A stretch of 64,000 nt of DNA from Sulfoacidibacillus ferrooxidans (GCF_022606465.1 NZ_JALBUF010000003.1:62001-126000), one strand, 5' to 3'; shown: positions 17,721-25,728, counted from the stretch's first letter. The notes: generated from the letters alone by a model not told the origin. Translations and numbers: made by a program.

Positions 17721-18641
17721 TCAGGCATCCCCCTTGTGATCGTGTGAGTGATCGTGTGAGTGATCGTGTGAGTGATCGTGTGAGTGATCGTGTGAGTGAT
17801 CGTGTGAGTGATCGTGTGAGTGATCGTGTGAGTGACTTGCACTGACCTCTTTTCGATATTTGCACAAGTCACAGTTCATAAAGGATTGCTTTGCGACAGC
17901 TTCTTCGTATTGACTGATCACAACATCTAGTAACAACGGATGAAAGCCAAAGTAGTCTGCCATTGTCATTGGAATGGTTGGGTACTCTTCCTGTAAATCA
18001 GCTAAAACATTGTTCATCCGTTTGATCAAGATACCTGTAAACATAAAATAGGGAACTACGACCACCCGTTTTGCACCAAGAGCAATGGCTCGCTTTATCC
18101 CGTCTGGGAAGAGCGGTGTTGTAATTCCTGTAAAGCACGTTTCTACTGTCATTACATGCGTTCGTTCAAACAGTAAGCGACCGATTTTAAAGGCATCTCC
18201 ATTTGCATCTGGTTCACTACTCCCCCTACACATGAGAACAATGGCGGTATTTGCAGGAGAAAATTCAGGTATTGTTGTCACGACTTCTGTAAAACGCGCC
18301 TCAAGCAACTTAAAAATATCTTCATGCAACCCAATATTACGGCCATATACAAATTCGATCGCCGGATATTTTTTTCTTGCAGCATCAATAAATTCTGGAA
18401 TTTCTAATTTGACATGCGATGCCGCAAGTAAAATAACAGGTACGACAACCACTTTTGTGGCCCCAAGTGCTACACAAGACTCAACTCCATCCGGAATCGT
18501 TGGTTCTGCGAGTTCTAAAAAACACGGAACAACATCGCGATCGATCAACTTTGATTGAACAGTTTTAGCAAACTGCAAAAATTCCTCATTACCTTCCGCA
18601 TCTCGACTACCATGACCAACAAGCAAAATAACTTCTTTCAC
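17721..18641 (-). CDS. cbiX: Sirohydrochlorin cobaltochelatase CbiX with His-rich tail
   Basis: Long CbiX (306 residues) that inserts Co2+ into sirohydrochlorin, the early cobalt insertion of the anaerobic route. Two chelatase-like halves are visible (LLVGHGSRDAEGNEEF; VLMCRGSSEPDANGDAFKIGRLL). Near the C-terminus is MNCDLC, matching the MxCxxC motif of B. megaterium CbiX, followed by eight His-Ser-His-Asp units. The start chosen is GTG 18641, seven bases after GGAGGGAG; ATG 18665 lies within the terminator-like region and lacks a ribosome binding site. First gene after the B12 riboswitch. Confidence 0.95.
   Translation of the reverse strand: MKEVILLVGHGSRDAEGNEEFLQFAKTVQSKLIDRDVVPCFLELAEPTIPDGVESCVALGATKVVVVPVILLAASHVKLEIPEFIDAARKKYPAIEFVYGRNIGLHEDIFKLLEARFTEVVTTIPEFSPANTAIVLMCRGSSEPDANGDAFKIGRLLFERTHVMTVETCFTGITTPLFPDGIKRAIALGAKRVVVVPYFMFTGILIKRMNNVLADLQEEYPTIPMTMADYFGFHPLLLDVVISQYEEAVAKQSFMNCDLCKYRKEVSASHSHDHSHDHSHDHSHDHSHDHSHDHSHDHSHDHKGDA
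17737..17832. repeat. Eight perfect tandem copies of a 12-bp unit in the 3' end of cbiX
   Basis: The unit TGATCGTGTGAG (+ strand) occurs eight times without a mismatch. On the minus strand it encodes His-Ser-His-Asp in the cbiX frame, and the other two minus frames are also open (Leu-Thr-Arg-Ser and Thr-His-Thr-Ile). A 12-bp unit keeps the frame, so slippage would change only tail length. The perfect identity implies recent expansion. Confidence 0.97.
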
Positions 18642-18664
18642 GATATCTCTCCCTCCACGATCCA

Positions 18665-18700
18665 AATAGAAAAGACACCCCCTAAGTCATAGAGAGTGCC
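18665..18700 (-). terminator. Terminator-like hairpin of the riboswitch expression platform
   Basis: Read on the minus strand, 18700-18692 pairs with 18682-18674 over nine positions (including G-U pairs) around a nine-base loop, and is followed by UUUUCUAUUU. It lies between the aptamer and the cbiX start, where a riboswitch-controlled terminator is expected. Part of the stem is G-U pairs, so its strength needs folding. Confidence 0.5.
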
Positions 18701-18790
18701 TGTGGTGAAGTCGAGTTAGCTTAGGTTACTATACGGATCCCTGATGCCCCGAATTCAACACCTCCCTATCGACCGTAGGTTATATGGTGC

Positions 18791-18952
18791 AAAAAAAGGC
18801 AGGTCTCCTGGCTTAGATTCACCGTACTAAACGTCCTTCCCAAGTTTTCACTCAGTGGATTCTCGTCCGTACTCATCTTCTACAGTGGCGGGACCGCACC
18901 GGAATTTCACCGGTTTCCCTATTAAGCTCACCTTACGGTGAACACCTTTTTT
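18791..18952 (-). promoter_or_regulatory. Adenosylcobalamin riboswitch aptamer
   Basis: The minus strand has the conserved core: GGTGAGCTTAATAGGGAA, then CCGGTGAAATTCCGG, and the B12 box GCCACTGT at 18889-18882. The ends AAAAAAGG (18952-18945) and CCTTTTTT (about 18798-18791) can form P1. The 3' part GCCAGGAGACCTGCC is also typical. It stands in the leader of the whole cbi operon and should lower expression when adenosylcobalamin is plentiful. Confidence 0.96.
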
Positions 18953-18995
18953 ATCTGCTATTCTTTTGGCTAGCGAATATATAGTGTTGTGATAC

Positions 18996-19025
18996 ATTAT
19001 GATGTCTATCGCTATCATAGTACAA
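18996..19025 (-). promoter_or_regulatory. Candidate promoter of the cobalamin operon
   Basis: Minus strand -35-like TTGTAC (19025-19020) and -10-like CATAAT (19001-18996) are 18 bases apart, about 44 bases before the aptamer. This would give a leader of about 350 bases. Only moderate match to the sigma-A consensus. Confidence 0.35.
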
Positions 19026-19072
19026 GTAAACCCTAGTAGTTGTCTAGTATCGACTCGTAACCACCCGAACTC

Positions 19073-19102
19073 GCATCGCTTGAACCGAAGTAAAAGCGAT
19101 GC
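19073..19102. terminator. Hairpin after the M20 amidohydrolase gene
   Basis: Perfect 9-bp arms at 19073-19081 and 19094-19102 with a 12-base loop, 16 bases after the stop of the leftward amidohydrolase gene. There is no U-run. It stands just before the promoter region of the cobalamin operon and may keep the two transcripts apart. Confidence 0.45.
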
Positions 19103-19117
19103 AATCCGTTAGTTACT

Positions 19118-20302
19118 CTACTGCGTTAATAGTTTCAATACGGTTGCGACAAATGCCTTAACACCCATTGGTAGTGAACGTTCATCCACAGTAAAACGCG
19201 GATGATGATGCGGTGCTATGATGCCTTCCTCTGGGTTGCCTGCTCCAATAAAGAAAAAAGTGCCAGGAGCAACTTGTTGATATGCACAAAAATCTTCCCC
19301 ACCCATCGTTTGTTCAGCTGTTTGAACCACATCTTCACCAAATGTTTCAATCAAACAAGACTCCAGTACTGCTGTTACTTCAGCATCATTGATCACTGGT
19401 CTGTAACCATTTTTATATGCAAATTGATAAGTTGCTCCATGAGCTTCTGTGACACCTTTTATGATGCGCTCCATTAAAATAGGCGCTTCTTTACGAAGTG
19501 ACTCATCAAATGTCCGCACCGTTCCGGTAAGTTCTGCAACTTCTGGAATCACATTATCAGCCGTTCCAGCAATAAAAGTAGTTACCGATACAACTATAGG
19601 GGTCAATGGATCCACAGCACGAGACACAATGTGTTGTAAATTCGTCACAACTTGTGCACCTACTGCAATACTATCGACCGTCTGCTGAGGAATGGCAGCA
19701 TGACCACCCTTACCCACAATCGTAATACGAAAAGTATCTGGAGCAGCCATAAGCGGTCCACTTCTCACAGCAATCGTGCCCACATGTAGTCCAGCCCAAA
19801 GATGTGCACCTAAAACCAGATCTACACCATCTAAAACGCCCGCATGTACCATCTCTTGCGCGCCACCAGGAAATAGTTCTTCAGCATGCTGAAAGAGAAA
19901 GCGCACTTCACCTGAGAGAGAACTTTGCATCTGTGATACCACTTTAGCTACTCCTAATAACACCGCAGTATGACCGTCATGCCCACATGCATGCATTTTC
20001 CCAGGTGTTTTTGATATAAAAGAAAACTCATTTTCTTCATGAATTGGTAATGCATCCATATCAGCGCGCAGTGCAATTACCTTACCTGGATGCGCGCCTT
20101 TTAACCTTGCCATCACGCTTGTTTTCGTCGGTCGAGAAATCTCTAAATTTTGAAAAGTAAGCAAGGTATCATACACAAACTGCGATGTTGCAACCTCTTC
20201 AAAAGATAATTCTGGATTCTCGTGTAAATAACGGCGCCATTTGACAACATCTTGATGTACCTCATTCAATCGACTTTCTAAATCATTCAGTACGACACTC
20301 AT
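19118..20302 (-). CDS. M20-family amidohydrolase (N-acyl amino acid deacylase/hippurate hydrolase-like)
   Basis: Cytoplasmic zinc-dependent amidohydrolase of 394 residues, the type that deacylates N-acyl amino acids or related amides. Metal-site motifs are GHDGHTAVLLG, ALRADMDALP, HAEELFPGG and the late HHHPRF; the central dimerisation domain includes GKGGHAAIPQQTVDSI. The start is the ATG at 20302, six bases after GGAGGG; an in-frame ATG two codons earlier is too close to it. It is divergent from iadA across about 180 bases, and both act on modified amino acids or peptides. The exact substrate is not predictable. Confidence 0.9.
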   Translation of the reverse strand: MSVVLNDLESRLNEVHQDVVKWRRYLHENPELSFEEVATSQFVYDTLLTFQNLEISRPTKTSVMARLKGAHPGKVIALRADMDALPIHEENEFSFISKTPGKMHACGHDGHTAVLLGVAKVVSQMQSSLSGEVRFLFQHAEELFPGGAQEMVHAGVLDGVDLVLGAHLWAGLHVGTIAVRSGPLMAAPDTFRITIVGKGGHAAIPQQTVDSIAVGAQVVTNLQHIVSRAVDPLTPIVVSVTTFIAGTADNVIPEVAELTGTVRTFDESLRKEAPILMERIIKGVTEAHGATYQFAYKNGYRPVINDAEVTAVLESCLIETFGEDVVQTAEQTMGGEDFCAYQQVAPGTFFFIGAGNPEEGIIAPHHHPRFTVDERSLPMGVKAFVATVLKLLTQ

Positions 20303-20412
20303 TGCCATCCCTCCAAGTCATTCATCTACTCTATCACTCTATGATACGCTCCTTCTATTCTTTTCACCACAACGATTTCGGATCTATTCACGATATCTAT
20401 CCTGCTTCTTCC

Positions 20413-20428
20413 ATCACATGTCTGTGAT
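20413..20428. promoter_or_regulatory. Inverted repeat between the divergent amidohydrolase and iadA
   Basis: ATCACA and TGTGAT separated by four bases, 52 bases before the iadA start. It may be an operator. The rest of the 177-base intergenic region shows no firm promoter. Confidence 0.25.
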
Positions 20429-20479
20429 GACTCGAATTTGTTCATACTGTATCTGTATTTTGATTGAGGAGGGGCATCC

Positions 20480-21814
20480 ATGTTTTCTTTAACCATTATT
20501 AAAAATGCCACTGTATATTCTCCAAAACGGCTAGGAAAACGAGATATACTTATTGGCGGACGACAAATACTGGCGATTAGCGAATCCATCGAACTGCATG
20601 GAAGTAATCTTGCCATTGAAACAGTAGATGCTGAAGGACTCTTTCTCTTTCCTGGACTGATTGACCAGCATGTCCACATGGCAGGAGGCGGAGGTGAAGG
20701 CGGTTTTCATTATCGAACACCAGAAATTTCATTAAGTCATATGACAACTGCAGGTGTTACTACTGCCGTTGGCGTACTCGGAACAGATGGTGTGACTCGC
20801 AGCACGCGAGAATTACTCGCTAAGGCCATGGCGCTAGATTTTGAGGGTGTCTCTACGTATATCTACTGCGGTGCCTATCAAGTACCTACACGAACGATTA
20901 CTGGCATGCCACGATCTGATCTTGTGTTGATTGAAAAGGTTATTGGTGTGGGGGAAATTGCAATCTCAGATAGTCGCTCTAGTCACCCCTCTGATCGCGA
21001 TCTAGCAGAACTTGCTAGTGAGGCTCGCGTAGGTGGATTACTTGCAGGGAAAGCTGGCGTATTGCACCTTCATTTAGGTGATGATGATACAAAACTACAA
21101 TTGCTATTTGATGTATTAAAGCAAACCGAGCTCCCAAAATCCACATTTACCCCAACACATCTGAATCGCAACCCCGATTTGCTAAAAGACGCCATTCGCT
21201 ACGGGAAACAAGGTGGATTTGTGGATCTGACATCAGGCATTCGGCCTGACGAACATGACCATATTTCTGTGAAACCATCTAAAGCCATGCGCATGTTACT
21301 TGATGCAGGTGTAAAGCCACATCTCATTACCATGAGTTCAGATAGTAACGGCAGTTCTCCTATATTTAATGATCAAGGAAAACTTGTGGCCATGGGCATT
21401 GGTTCCATAGCAACCTTATGGGAGGAAACGCGCGATGCCATTGTCGAAGAAAATGTCCCTATCGAAACTGCCGTTGGAATTGTGACCACTCACGTAGCTC
21501 GCGTATTAAAACTCGCTCACAAGGGTCAGATTAAACCTGGACTCGATGCTGATTTATTGCTAACAGATGATAAATTTCAGATACAGCATGTCTATGCCAA
21601 GGGCAGAAAAGTAGTAGAAGATGGGAAGCCAATTGTATTTGGTACATTTGAAAATGTTAGTGGAATTCCGGGATCTCCTGGAAGTAAAGCGCAAACAGGC
21701 AAAGAAAATACAGAACGGGGTCGACCTATGATTGAACATGATGACGACGATCCGGATGATTTTCCAGATCGCGATGAAAGGCAGCGTAAAAGTCGTCGGG
21801 ATTATTGCTGTTAA
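20480..21814 (+). CDS. iadA: Isoaspartyl dipeptidase (beta-aspartyl peptidase)
   Basis: Amidohydrolase-superfamily enzyme that cleaves beta-aspartyl dipeptides, recycling isomerised Asp/Asn. Binuclear-metal ligands are H64/H66 (DQHVH), the later HLHLGD and TPTHLNRN histidines and an aspartate in SSDSNGS. In E. coli the bridging ligand is a carbamylated lysine in IGVKCAISD; the aligned segment here is IGVGEIAISD, with E159 close to that place. At 444 residues it is about 50 longer than usual, the extra being a charged tail (DDDDPDDFPDRDERQ) ending in two cysteines. GAGGAGG precedes the ATG. Confidence 0.88.
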   Translation: MFSLTIIKNATVYSPKRLGKRDILIGGRQILAISESIELHGSNLAIETVDAEGLFLFPGLIDQHVHMAGGGGEGGFHYRTPEISLSHMTTAGVTTAVGVLGTDGVTRSTRELLAKAMALDFEGVSTYIYCGAYQVPTRTITGMPRSDLVLIEKVIGVGEIAISDSRSSHPSDRDLAELASEARVGGLLAGKAGVLHLHLGDDDTKLQLLFDVLKQTELPKSTFTPTHLNRNPDLLKDAIRYGKQGGFVDLTSGIRPDEHDHISVKPSKAMRMLLDAGVKPHLITMSSDSNGSSPIFNDQGKLVAMGIGSIATLWEETRDAIVEENVPIETAVGIVTTHVARVLKLAHKGQIKPGLDADLLLTDDKFQIQHVYAKGRKVVEDGKPIVFGTFENVSGIPGSPGSKAQTGKENTERGRPMIEHDDDDPDDFPDRDERQRKSRRDYCC

Positions 21815-21823
21815 CCAAATGGC

Positions 21824-21857
21824 AGGTGAATTCTTTGCTTGTGCTTAGTATTCACCT
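21824..21857. terminator. Short hairpin between iadA and the XRE protein gene
   Basis: Arms 21824-21831 and 21850-21857 (8 bp, perfect) with an 18-base loop between convergent genes; the right arm includes the stop region of the leftward gene. A weak bidirectional terminator is possible. Confidence 0.35.
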
Positions 21858-22528
21858 TCTTGTCTTTTCCATGTCTTCATCTCCTTCCATACGAGGTCGA
21901 TGGCTACAGCATCATCCAGATACCCTAGTGGAAATGAATAATCAGGGATAATGTCAGTTGCTGAGATAAAATAAAGAAGCGCACTACCTAAAACTTGACG
22001 TTGCTCTGCCGTTAACTCCTCATCCTGAAAAAGCTCATACATAGCATGTAACTGTTCAATAAATGGACCAATCCCTTGAAGCTGATTGATCTTTTGCAAA
22101 AAATCACGCAGAATAAGTTCTTTTCCTTCTTTAGTGCCTGCATAATCTTTACATTTACGCAGTTCTACCATAATTTTTTCGATGTCTATTGCTTGTAATG
22201 TTGGCAATTCATACGTTTTCAATAAGTGATCCTGATGAAAGACATCATCATGGACAACTGGTGAAGACTCGTTTTTTACAAAATCTTTTGTACTCATCTC
22301 CTCGCCTAACGCATATCCTGCAATGGTCCACAATTCCTGAGGTGACACTTGTAATACACGAGCTATCATCAGTAGGTGTTCTGCACGCGGTCGCTGTTTA
22401 CCAGATGCTAACCGTGATACAGTTGCTGGATCTACTCCACACATCTCTGCAAAACGTCGCATCGATAATTTTCTATTATGTAGCTCGTTACGTAAATAAT
22501 TTCCGAAGGAATGATCTTTTTCCTTCAT
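21845..22528 (-). CDS. XRE-type helix-turn-helix protein with C-terminal DUF1232
   Basis: Residues about 10-65 form a Cro/CI-type HTH (MRRFAEMCGVDPATVSRLASGKQRPRAEHLLMIARVL), suggesting DNA binding. Residues about 175-215 match DUF1232 (YFISATDIIPDYSFPLGYLDDAVAIDLVW), a short hydrophobic domain usually found in small membrane-associated proteins. The middle is acidic and helical. GGAGGAG lies before the ATG. It is divergent from the NRAMP gene (111 bases apart), so regulation of that transporter is possible but not shown. Confidence 0.85.
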   Translation of the reverse strand: MKEKDHSFGNYLRNELHNRKLSMRRFAEMCGVDPATVSRLASGKQRPRAEHLLMIARVLQVSPQELWTIAGYALGEEMSTKDFVKNESSPVVHDDVFHQDHLLKTYELPTLQAIDIEKIMVELRKCKDYAGTKEGKELILRDFLQKINQLQGIGPFIEQLHAMYELFQDEELTAEQRQVLGSALLYFISATDIIPDYSFPLGYLDDAVAIDLVWKEMKTWKRQEGEY

Positions 22529-22639
22529 GCAATCTCCTCCTCACAACGTTGCAAAATATGCAACACATTGCTGATGGTCATGCACTTCTTTCAACACCTC
22601 TTCATACCGTGATATGGAAGACGATGAGGGGGAACCGAA

Positions 22640-23965
22640 ATGACCCAACCAAAATCTATACCGATCACTCCTAGTACTGCTGAAAACCATGCTACCTCCT
22701 CAAAATTCCACGATATTCTAGCTAAAGAACGCACTGGTTGGCGCCGTTTTAGCTGGATTATATGGGCGCTCATTGGTCCTGGACTACTGGCTATGATCGG
22801 CGACAACGATGCAGGTGGTGTCGTTGAATACGCAGTAACTGGAATTCAATTTGGCATCGGATTGTTCATTCCTTTGATTCTATGCCTCGCACCACTGACT
22901 TTTACCATTCAGGAAATGACCATGCGCCTTAGCGCAGTCACACAAACTGGCTATACTAAGCTTGTTTTTCGCCATTTTGGTCGTTTTTTCGGCTACTATA
23001 GCATCGGTACATTAATGATTGAAAATTTACTCACTCTCATGACTGAATTTATTGGCATGACAGCAGGACTCATGATGTTTGGTTTGCCGCTTTGGATCAG
23101 CGATCTCATGAGTTTGATACTCGTCGTTTCACTCGCTATTTTTACTGGATATTGGACGAAAGAACGACTAGCACTCTTTGTAGGCGCATTGAATGGCGTT
23201 TTTCTGATCATTGCTCTACTTACACATCCCTCCATGAGTGCAATCGGGCATGCATTTATAGCTTGGACGATTCCAAAAGGGATGGGCAATTTACTCATTT
23301 GGTTTATCGTGGCGACAGTTGGTAACGCGATTGCACCATGGATGATCTTTTTTCAAGGAAGCGCCGCGATAGACAAAGGGATTACTTCAAAAGAGTTAAA
23401 ACTCGGCAGAATTGATACACTTCTTGGAAGCGTACTACAAGTAATCATAGCCGTCGCTATACTCCTCTGTGGTGCATCGTTATATGGGCATATACACAAT
23501 GCATCAGCACTGGGTCCAGCAGCCATTATTCAAGCACTAACACCAACTTCCGGTAGAGCAGCAAGCATTCTTTTTGGATTTGGTCTTTTTAATGCAGGAT
23601 TTTTAGCTGCAATCACGATCTCCTTATCTTCATCTTGGACGGTTGCAGATGCCTTTGGATTTGCAAGAAGTCTCAATGACAGAATATCAACCGCTCCGAA
23701 GTTTTATGCCGTTTATATTGGTAGTCTTGTTTTTGCGGCACTTGCCATCCTCATCCCAGGGTTGCCGCTCAATTTTATTGCCGTACTTTCACAAGCAATG
23801 GGTGCTATGGTGATGATTCCAATCCTTATTTTTCTAGTTGTTTTAACGAGTAGTCGAAAAATCATGGGGGAATTTGCAAATGGGCCGATCCTACGCGTGT
23901 GGGGGTTTGCAATAGCGTCAATATTGATTGGACTCACCATTGCACTCTTGACACAAGTGATCTAA
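22640..23965 (+). CDS. NRAMP-family divalent metal transporter, atypical motifs
   Basis: Membrane protein of 441 residues with about 11 hydrophobic segments after a hydrophilic N-terminus of about 35 residues; overall similarity is to NRAMP/MntH. The metal-site motifs differ from classical NRAMPs: the TM1 DPGN is replaced by GDNDAGG (54-60), and the TM6 motif MPH is APW (232-234), so the metal-selecting methionine is absent. This hints at a different ion, for example Mg2+ as in the NRAMP-related Mg transporters, but I infer this only from the residues. GAGGGGG precedes the ATG. Confidence 0.85.
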   Translation: MTQPKSIPITPSTAENHATSSKFHDILAKERTGWRRFSWIIWALIGPGLLAMIGDNDAGGVVEYAVTGIQFGIGLFIPLILCLAPLTFTIQEMTMRLSAVTQTGYTKLVFRHFGRFFGYYSIGTLMIENLLTLMTEFIGMTAGLMMFGLPLWISDLMSLILVVSLAIFTGYWTKERLALFVGALNGVFLIIALLTHPSMSAIGHAFIAWTIPKGMGNLLIWFIVATVGNAIAPWMIFFQGSAAIDKGITSKELKLGRIDTLLGSVLQVIIAVAILLCGASLYGHIHNASALGPAAIIQALTPTSGRAASILFGFGLFNAGFLAAITISLSSSWTVADAFGFARSLNDRISTAPKFYAVYIGSLVFAALAILIPGLPLNFIAVLSQAMGAMVMIPILIFLVVLTSSRKIMGEFANGPILRVWGFAIASILIGLTIALLTQVI

Positions 23966-24000
23966 CTACAGCCACATGAAGGCTTGTCATTAGATCACTT
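23953..24000. terminator. Hairpin between the NRAMP and ASCH genes
   Basis: Perfect 12-bp arms at 23953-23964 and 23989-24000, with an inner AGCC/GGCT stem. The left arm includes the end of the transporter gene. Convergent genes on both sides make a bidirectional terminator likely, though the U-run is short. Confidence 0.5.
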
Positions 24001-24015
24001 GGCCTGCAGTACGTT

Positions 24016-24342
24016 TTATTCATGAAATTCATGTACCCACATTTTCGTGGACGGTTGAAGCGTCATACCTGGGTGTACAGTTTGTAGATAATCCAAGTAC
24101 CCTTTACGATCTATATACCCTTCCTTGCGTGCATCTTCATCTGTCATGTCACCAAATGTTTGTAAAAACACATTAGAGACGACAAATATTCGTCCCTGCA
24201 AATTCATTTTTTCACCTGGGTCAGCATAGCGACCATTGCGGCGAACAGCCGTTTTTTCACCGCGTAAAACGCGCTGCACGTCATCTTCTCTGGTAACTAA
24301 ACGTTCAATCGAGCACGTCTTTGGTGGAAGCGTAGCATCCAT
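24016..24342 (-). CDS. Small ASCH-domain-like protein
   Basis: 108-residue protein resembling ASCH (PUA-like) domains, which bind RNA or nucleotides: an N-terminal IERLVTREDDVQRVLRGEKTAVRR segment, then a beta-rich core with GRIFVVSNVFLQTFGDMTDEDARKEGY. AAGGAGAG lies before the ATG. It is the last gene of the leftward cluster from 29218, 28 bases after the OsmC gene. The assignment rests on pattern only; its function is unknown. Confidence 0.7.
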   Translation of the reverse strand: MDATLPPKTCSIERLVTREDDVQRVLRGEKTAVRRNGRYADPGEKMNLQGRIFVVSNVFLQTFGDMTDEDARKEGYIDRKGYLDYLQTVHPGMTLQPSTKMWVHEFHE

Positions 24343-24370
24343 AAGAATCTCTCCTTTTTATTGCATTCTA

Positions 24371-24796
24371 TCACTCTACGGGATATGTTGTACCATTTAA
24401 AATAAGGATAGCTTCTAAGGGTGCACTGAGTGAATGAGATGCAGAACAGTATTTTTCTTGTGATAATTTTACTGCACGCACAACTTTTTCAACTGGCGCG
24501 TTCGGAGCGTCAACCTCATACGTCATGCGAATTTTCGTGAATTTCTCTGGTATTTCCTTGGCCCGATCAGCGTCCAATAACACATCGACGCGATCATAAG
24601 CAATGCGCATGCGTTCTAAGATCATGGTGACATCTATACCAGTACAGCCGCCGAGACCCATAAGCAAAAGTTCCATTGGTCGCGGTCCTTGATCTTCTCC
24701 GCCGGCCTCCTTTTTAGCGTCAATGGTTACCATGTGATTAGAATCAGATACCGCTTCAAATCGCCTTTTTTCTTTCCAACTCACTCTAGCTTTCAT
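24371..24796 (-). CDS. OsmC/Ohr-family protein
   Basis: OsmC-fold protein of 141 residues, a family of thiol peroxidases acting on organic hydroperoxides. The two expected cysteines are present in GGCTGID and KYCSASHSL. RPMELLLMGLGG is the dimer-interface segment of the YhfA-like OsmC branch. The start is ATG 24796, with AGGGG eleven bases upstream; the longer open frame overlaps cysK and has no similarity. It follows cysK closely, and a sulfur/thiol link is reasonable but inferred. Confidence 0.88.
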   Translation of the reverse strand: MKARVSWKEKRRFEAVSDSNHMVTIDAKKEAGGEDQGPRPMELLLMGLGGCTGIDVTMILERMRIAYDRVDVLLDADRAKEIPEKFTKIRMTYEVDAPNAPVEKVVRAVKLSQEKYCSASHSLSAPLEAILILNGTTYPVE

Positions 24797-24810
24797 TAAA
24801 AAACACCCCT

Positions 24811-25728
24811 TTAAAATAAATCCATACTCAAATAGCGTTCTCCTGTATCTGGGCACAAAGCAACCACGCGTTTACCAGGACCTAAATCCTTTGCCACTTG
24901 AAGTGCTGTATAGACAACTGCACCTGCTGAAACGCCAACGAGTAACGCTTCCTCGCGTGCTAGACGCTTTGTCATCTCGATAGCCTCTTCATCTGCAACC
25001 TGATAAATCTTATCATAAATGTTCGTATTTAAGATTTTGGGTATAAATCCTGGGCTTGTTCCTACCAGCTTATGGGGTCCAGGTTGTCCTCCAGATAAAA
25101 CAGGTGATCCTTTTGGTTCCACAACATACACCTTTACACCAGGTATATGTTCCTTCAATACCTCTCCACAACCAGTGATCGTACCACCAGTGCCTGCAGA
25201 TGCAACAAATGCATCTAGGTGTCGATCTGTCTGCTCTAGTATTTCTAGAGCAGTGGATGTTCGATGCGCATCTGGATTGTTAGGATTTTCAAATTGCAAG
25301 AGAATCATCGCCTGATCCCCTAATTCTGTTTTTAGTTCTTGCGCTTTTTGTACTGCTCCAGACATGCGCAAATTCCCAGGAGTAAGAACGACTTGTGCAC
25401 CGTAGGCTTTTAAAATTGCAATGCGTTCCCAGGTCATCGTGTCTGGCATCACGAGTATCGCTCTGTACCCTTTAGCTGCTGCAACCATAGCGATACCAAT
25501 GCCTGTATTGCCACTTGTAGGTTCAATGATGGTCATCCCAGGGTGCAAAGTTCCAGCTTGTTCTGCAGCTTCAATCATGCGTTGTGCAGGGCGATCTTTT
25601 ACACTACCACCTGGGTTAAACTTTTCTAACTTTACCCACACTTCCGCCATAGAAGAATCTGCAATACGTTGAAGTTGCAAAAGTGGCGTATTCCCAATCA
25701 ACTCAGTAACACGTTTAACCACCTTCAT
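24811..25728 (-). CDS. cysK: Cysteine synthase (O-acetylserine sulfhydrylase)
   Basis: PLP enzyme that makes cysteine from O-acetylserine and sulfide. The Schiff-base lysine is K44 in GGSVKDRPA; the substrate loop TSGNTGIGIA and the phosphate-binding GTGGTITGCGE loop are intact. 305 residues, normal. Its ATG overlaps the pgi stop by four bases. Without assays, CysK and CysM or a related beta-replacing enzyme are hard to separate, but PGPHKLVGTSPGFIP favours CysK. Confidence 0.93.
   Translation of the reverse strand: MKVVKRVTELIGNTPLLQLQRIADSSMAEVWVKLEKFNPGGSVKDRPAQRMIEAAEQAGTLHPGMTIIEPTSGNTGIGIAMVAAAKGYRAILVMPDTMTWERIAILKAYGAQVVLTPGNLRMSGAVQKAQELKTELGDQAMILLQFENPNNPDAHRTSTALEILEQTDRHLDAFVASAGTGGTITGCGEVLKEHIPGVKVYVVEPKGSPVLSGGQPGPHKLVGTSPGFIPKILNTNIYDKIYQVADEEAIEMTKRLAREEALLVGVSAGAVVYTALQVAKDLGPGKRVVALCPDTGERYLSMDLF

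Noticed and set aside
17737-17832. Possible CRISPR array
   Set aside because: The 12-bp units are directly adjacent with no spacers and lie within coding sequence.
17651-17872. Open frame of Thr-His-Thr-Ile repeats
   Set aside because: Third frame of the 12-bp repeat; opened by the repeat, not by selection.
20326-20679. 117-codon leftward open frame overlapping the iadA start
   Set aside because: Antisense to the well supported iadA N-terminus, no ribosome binding site.
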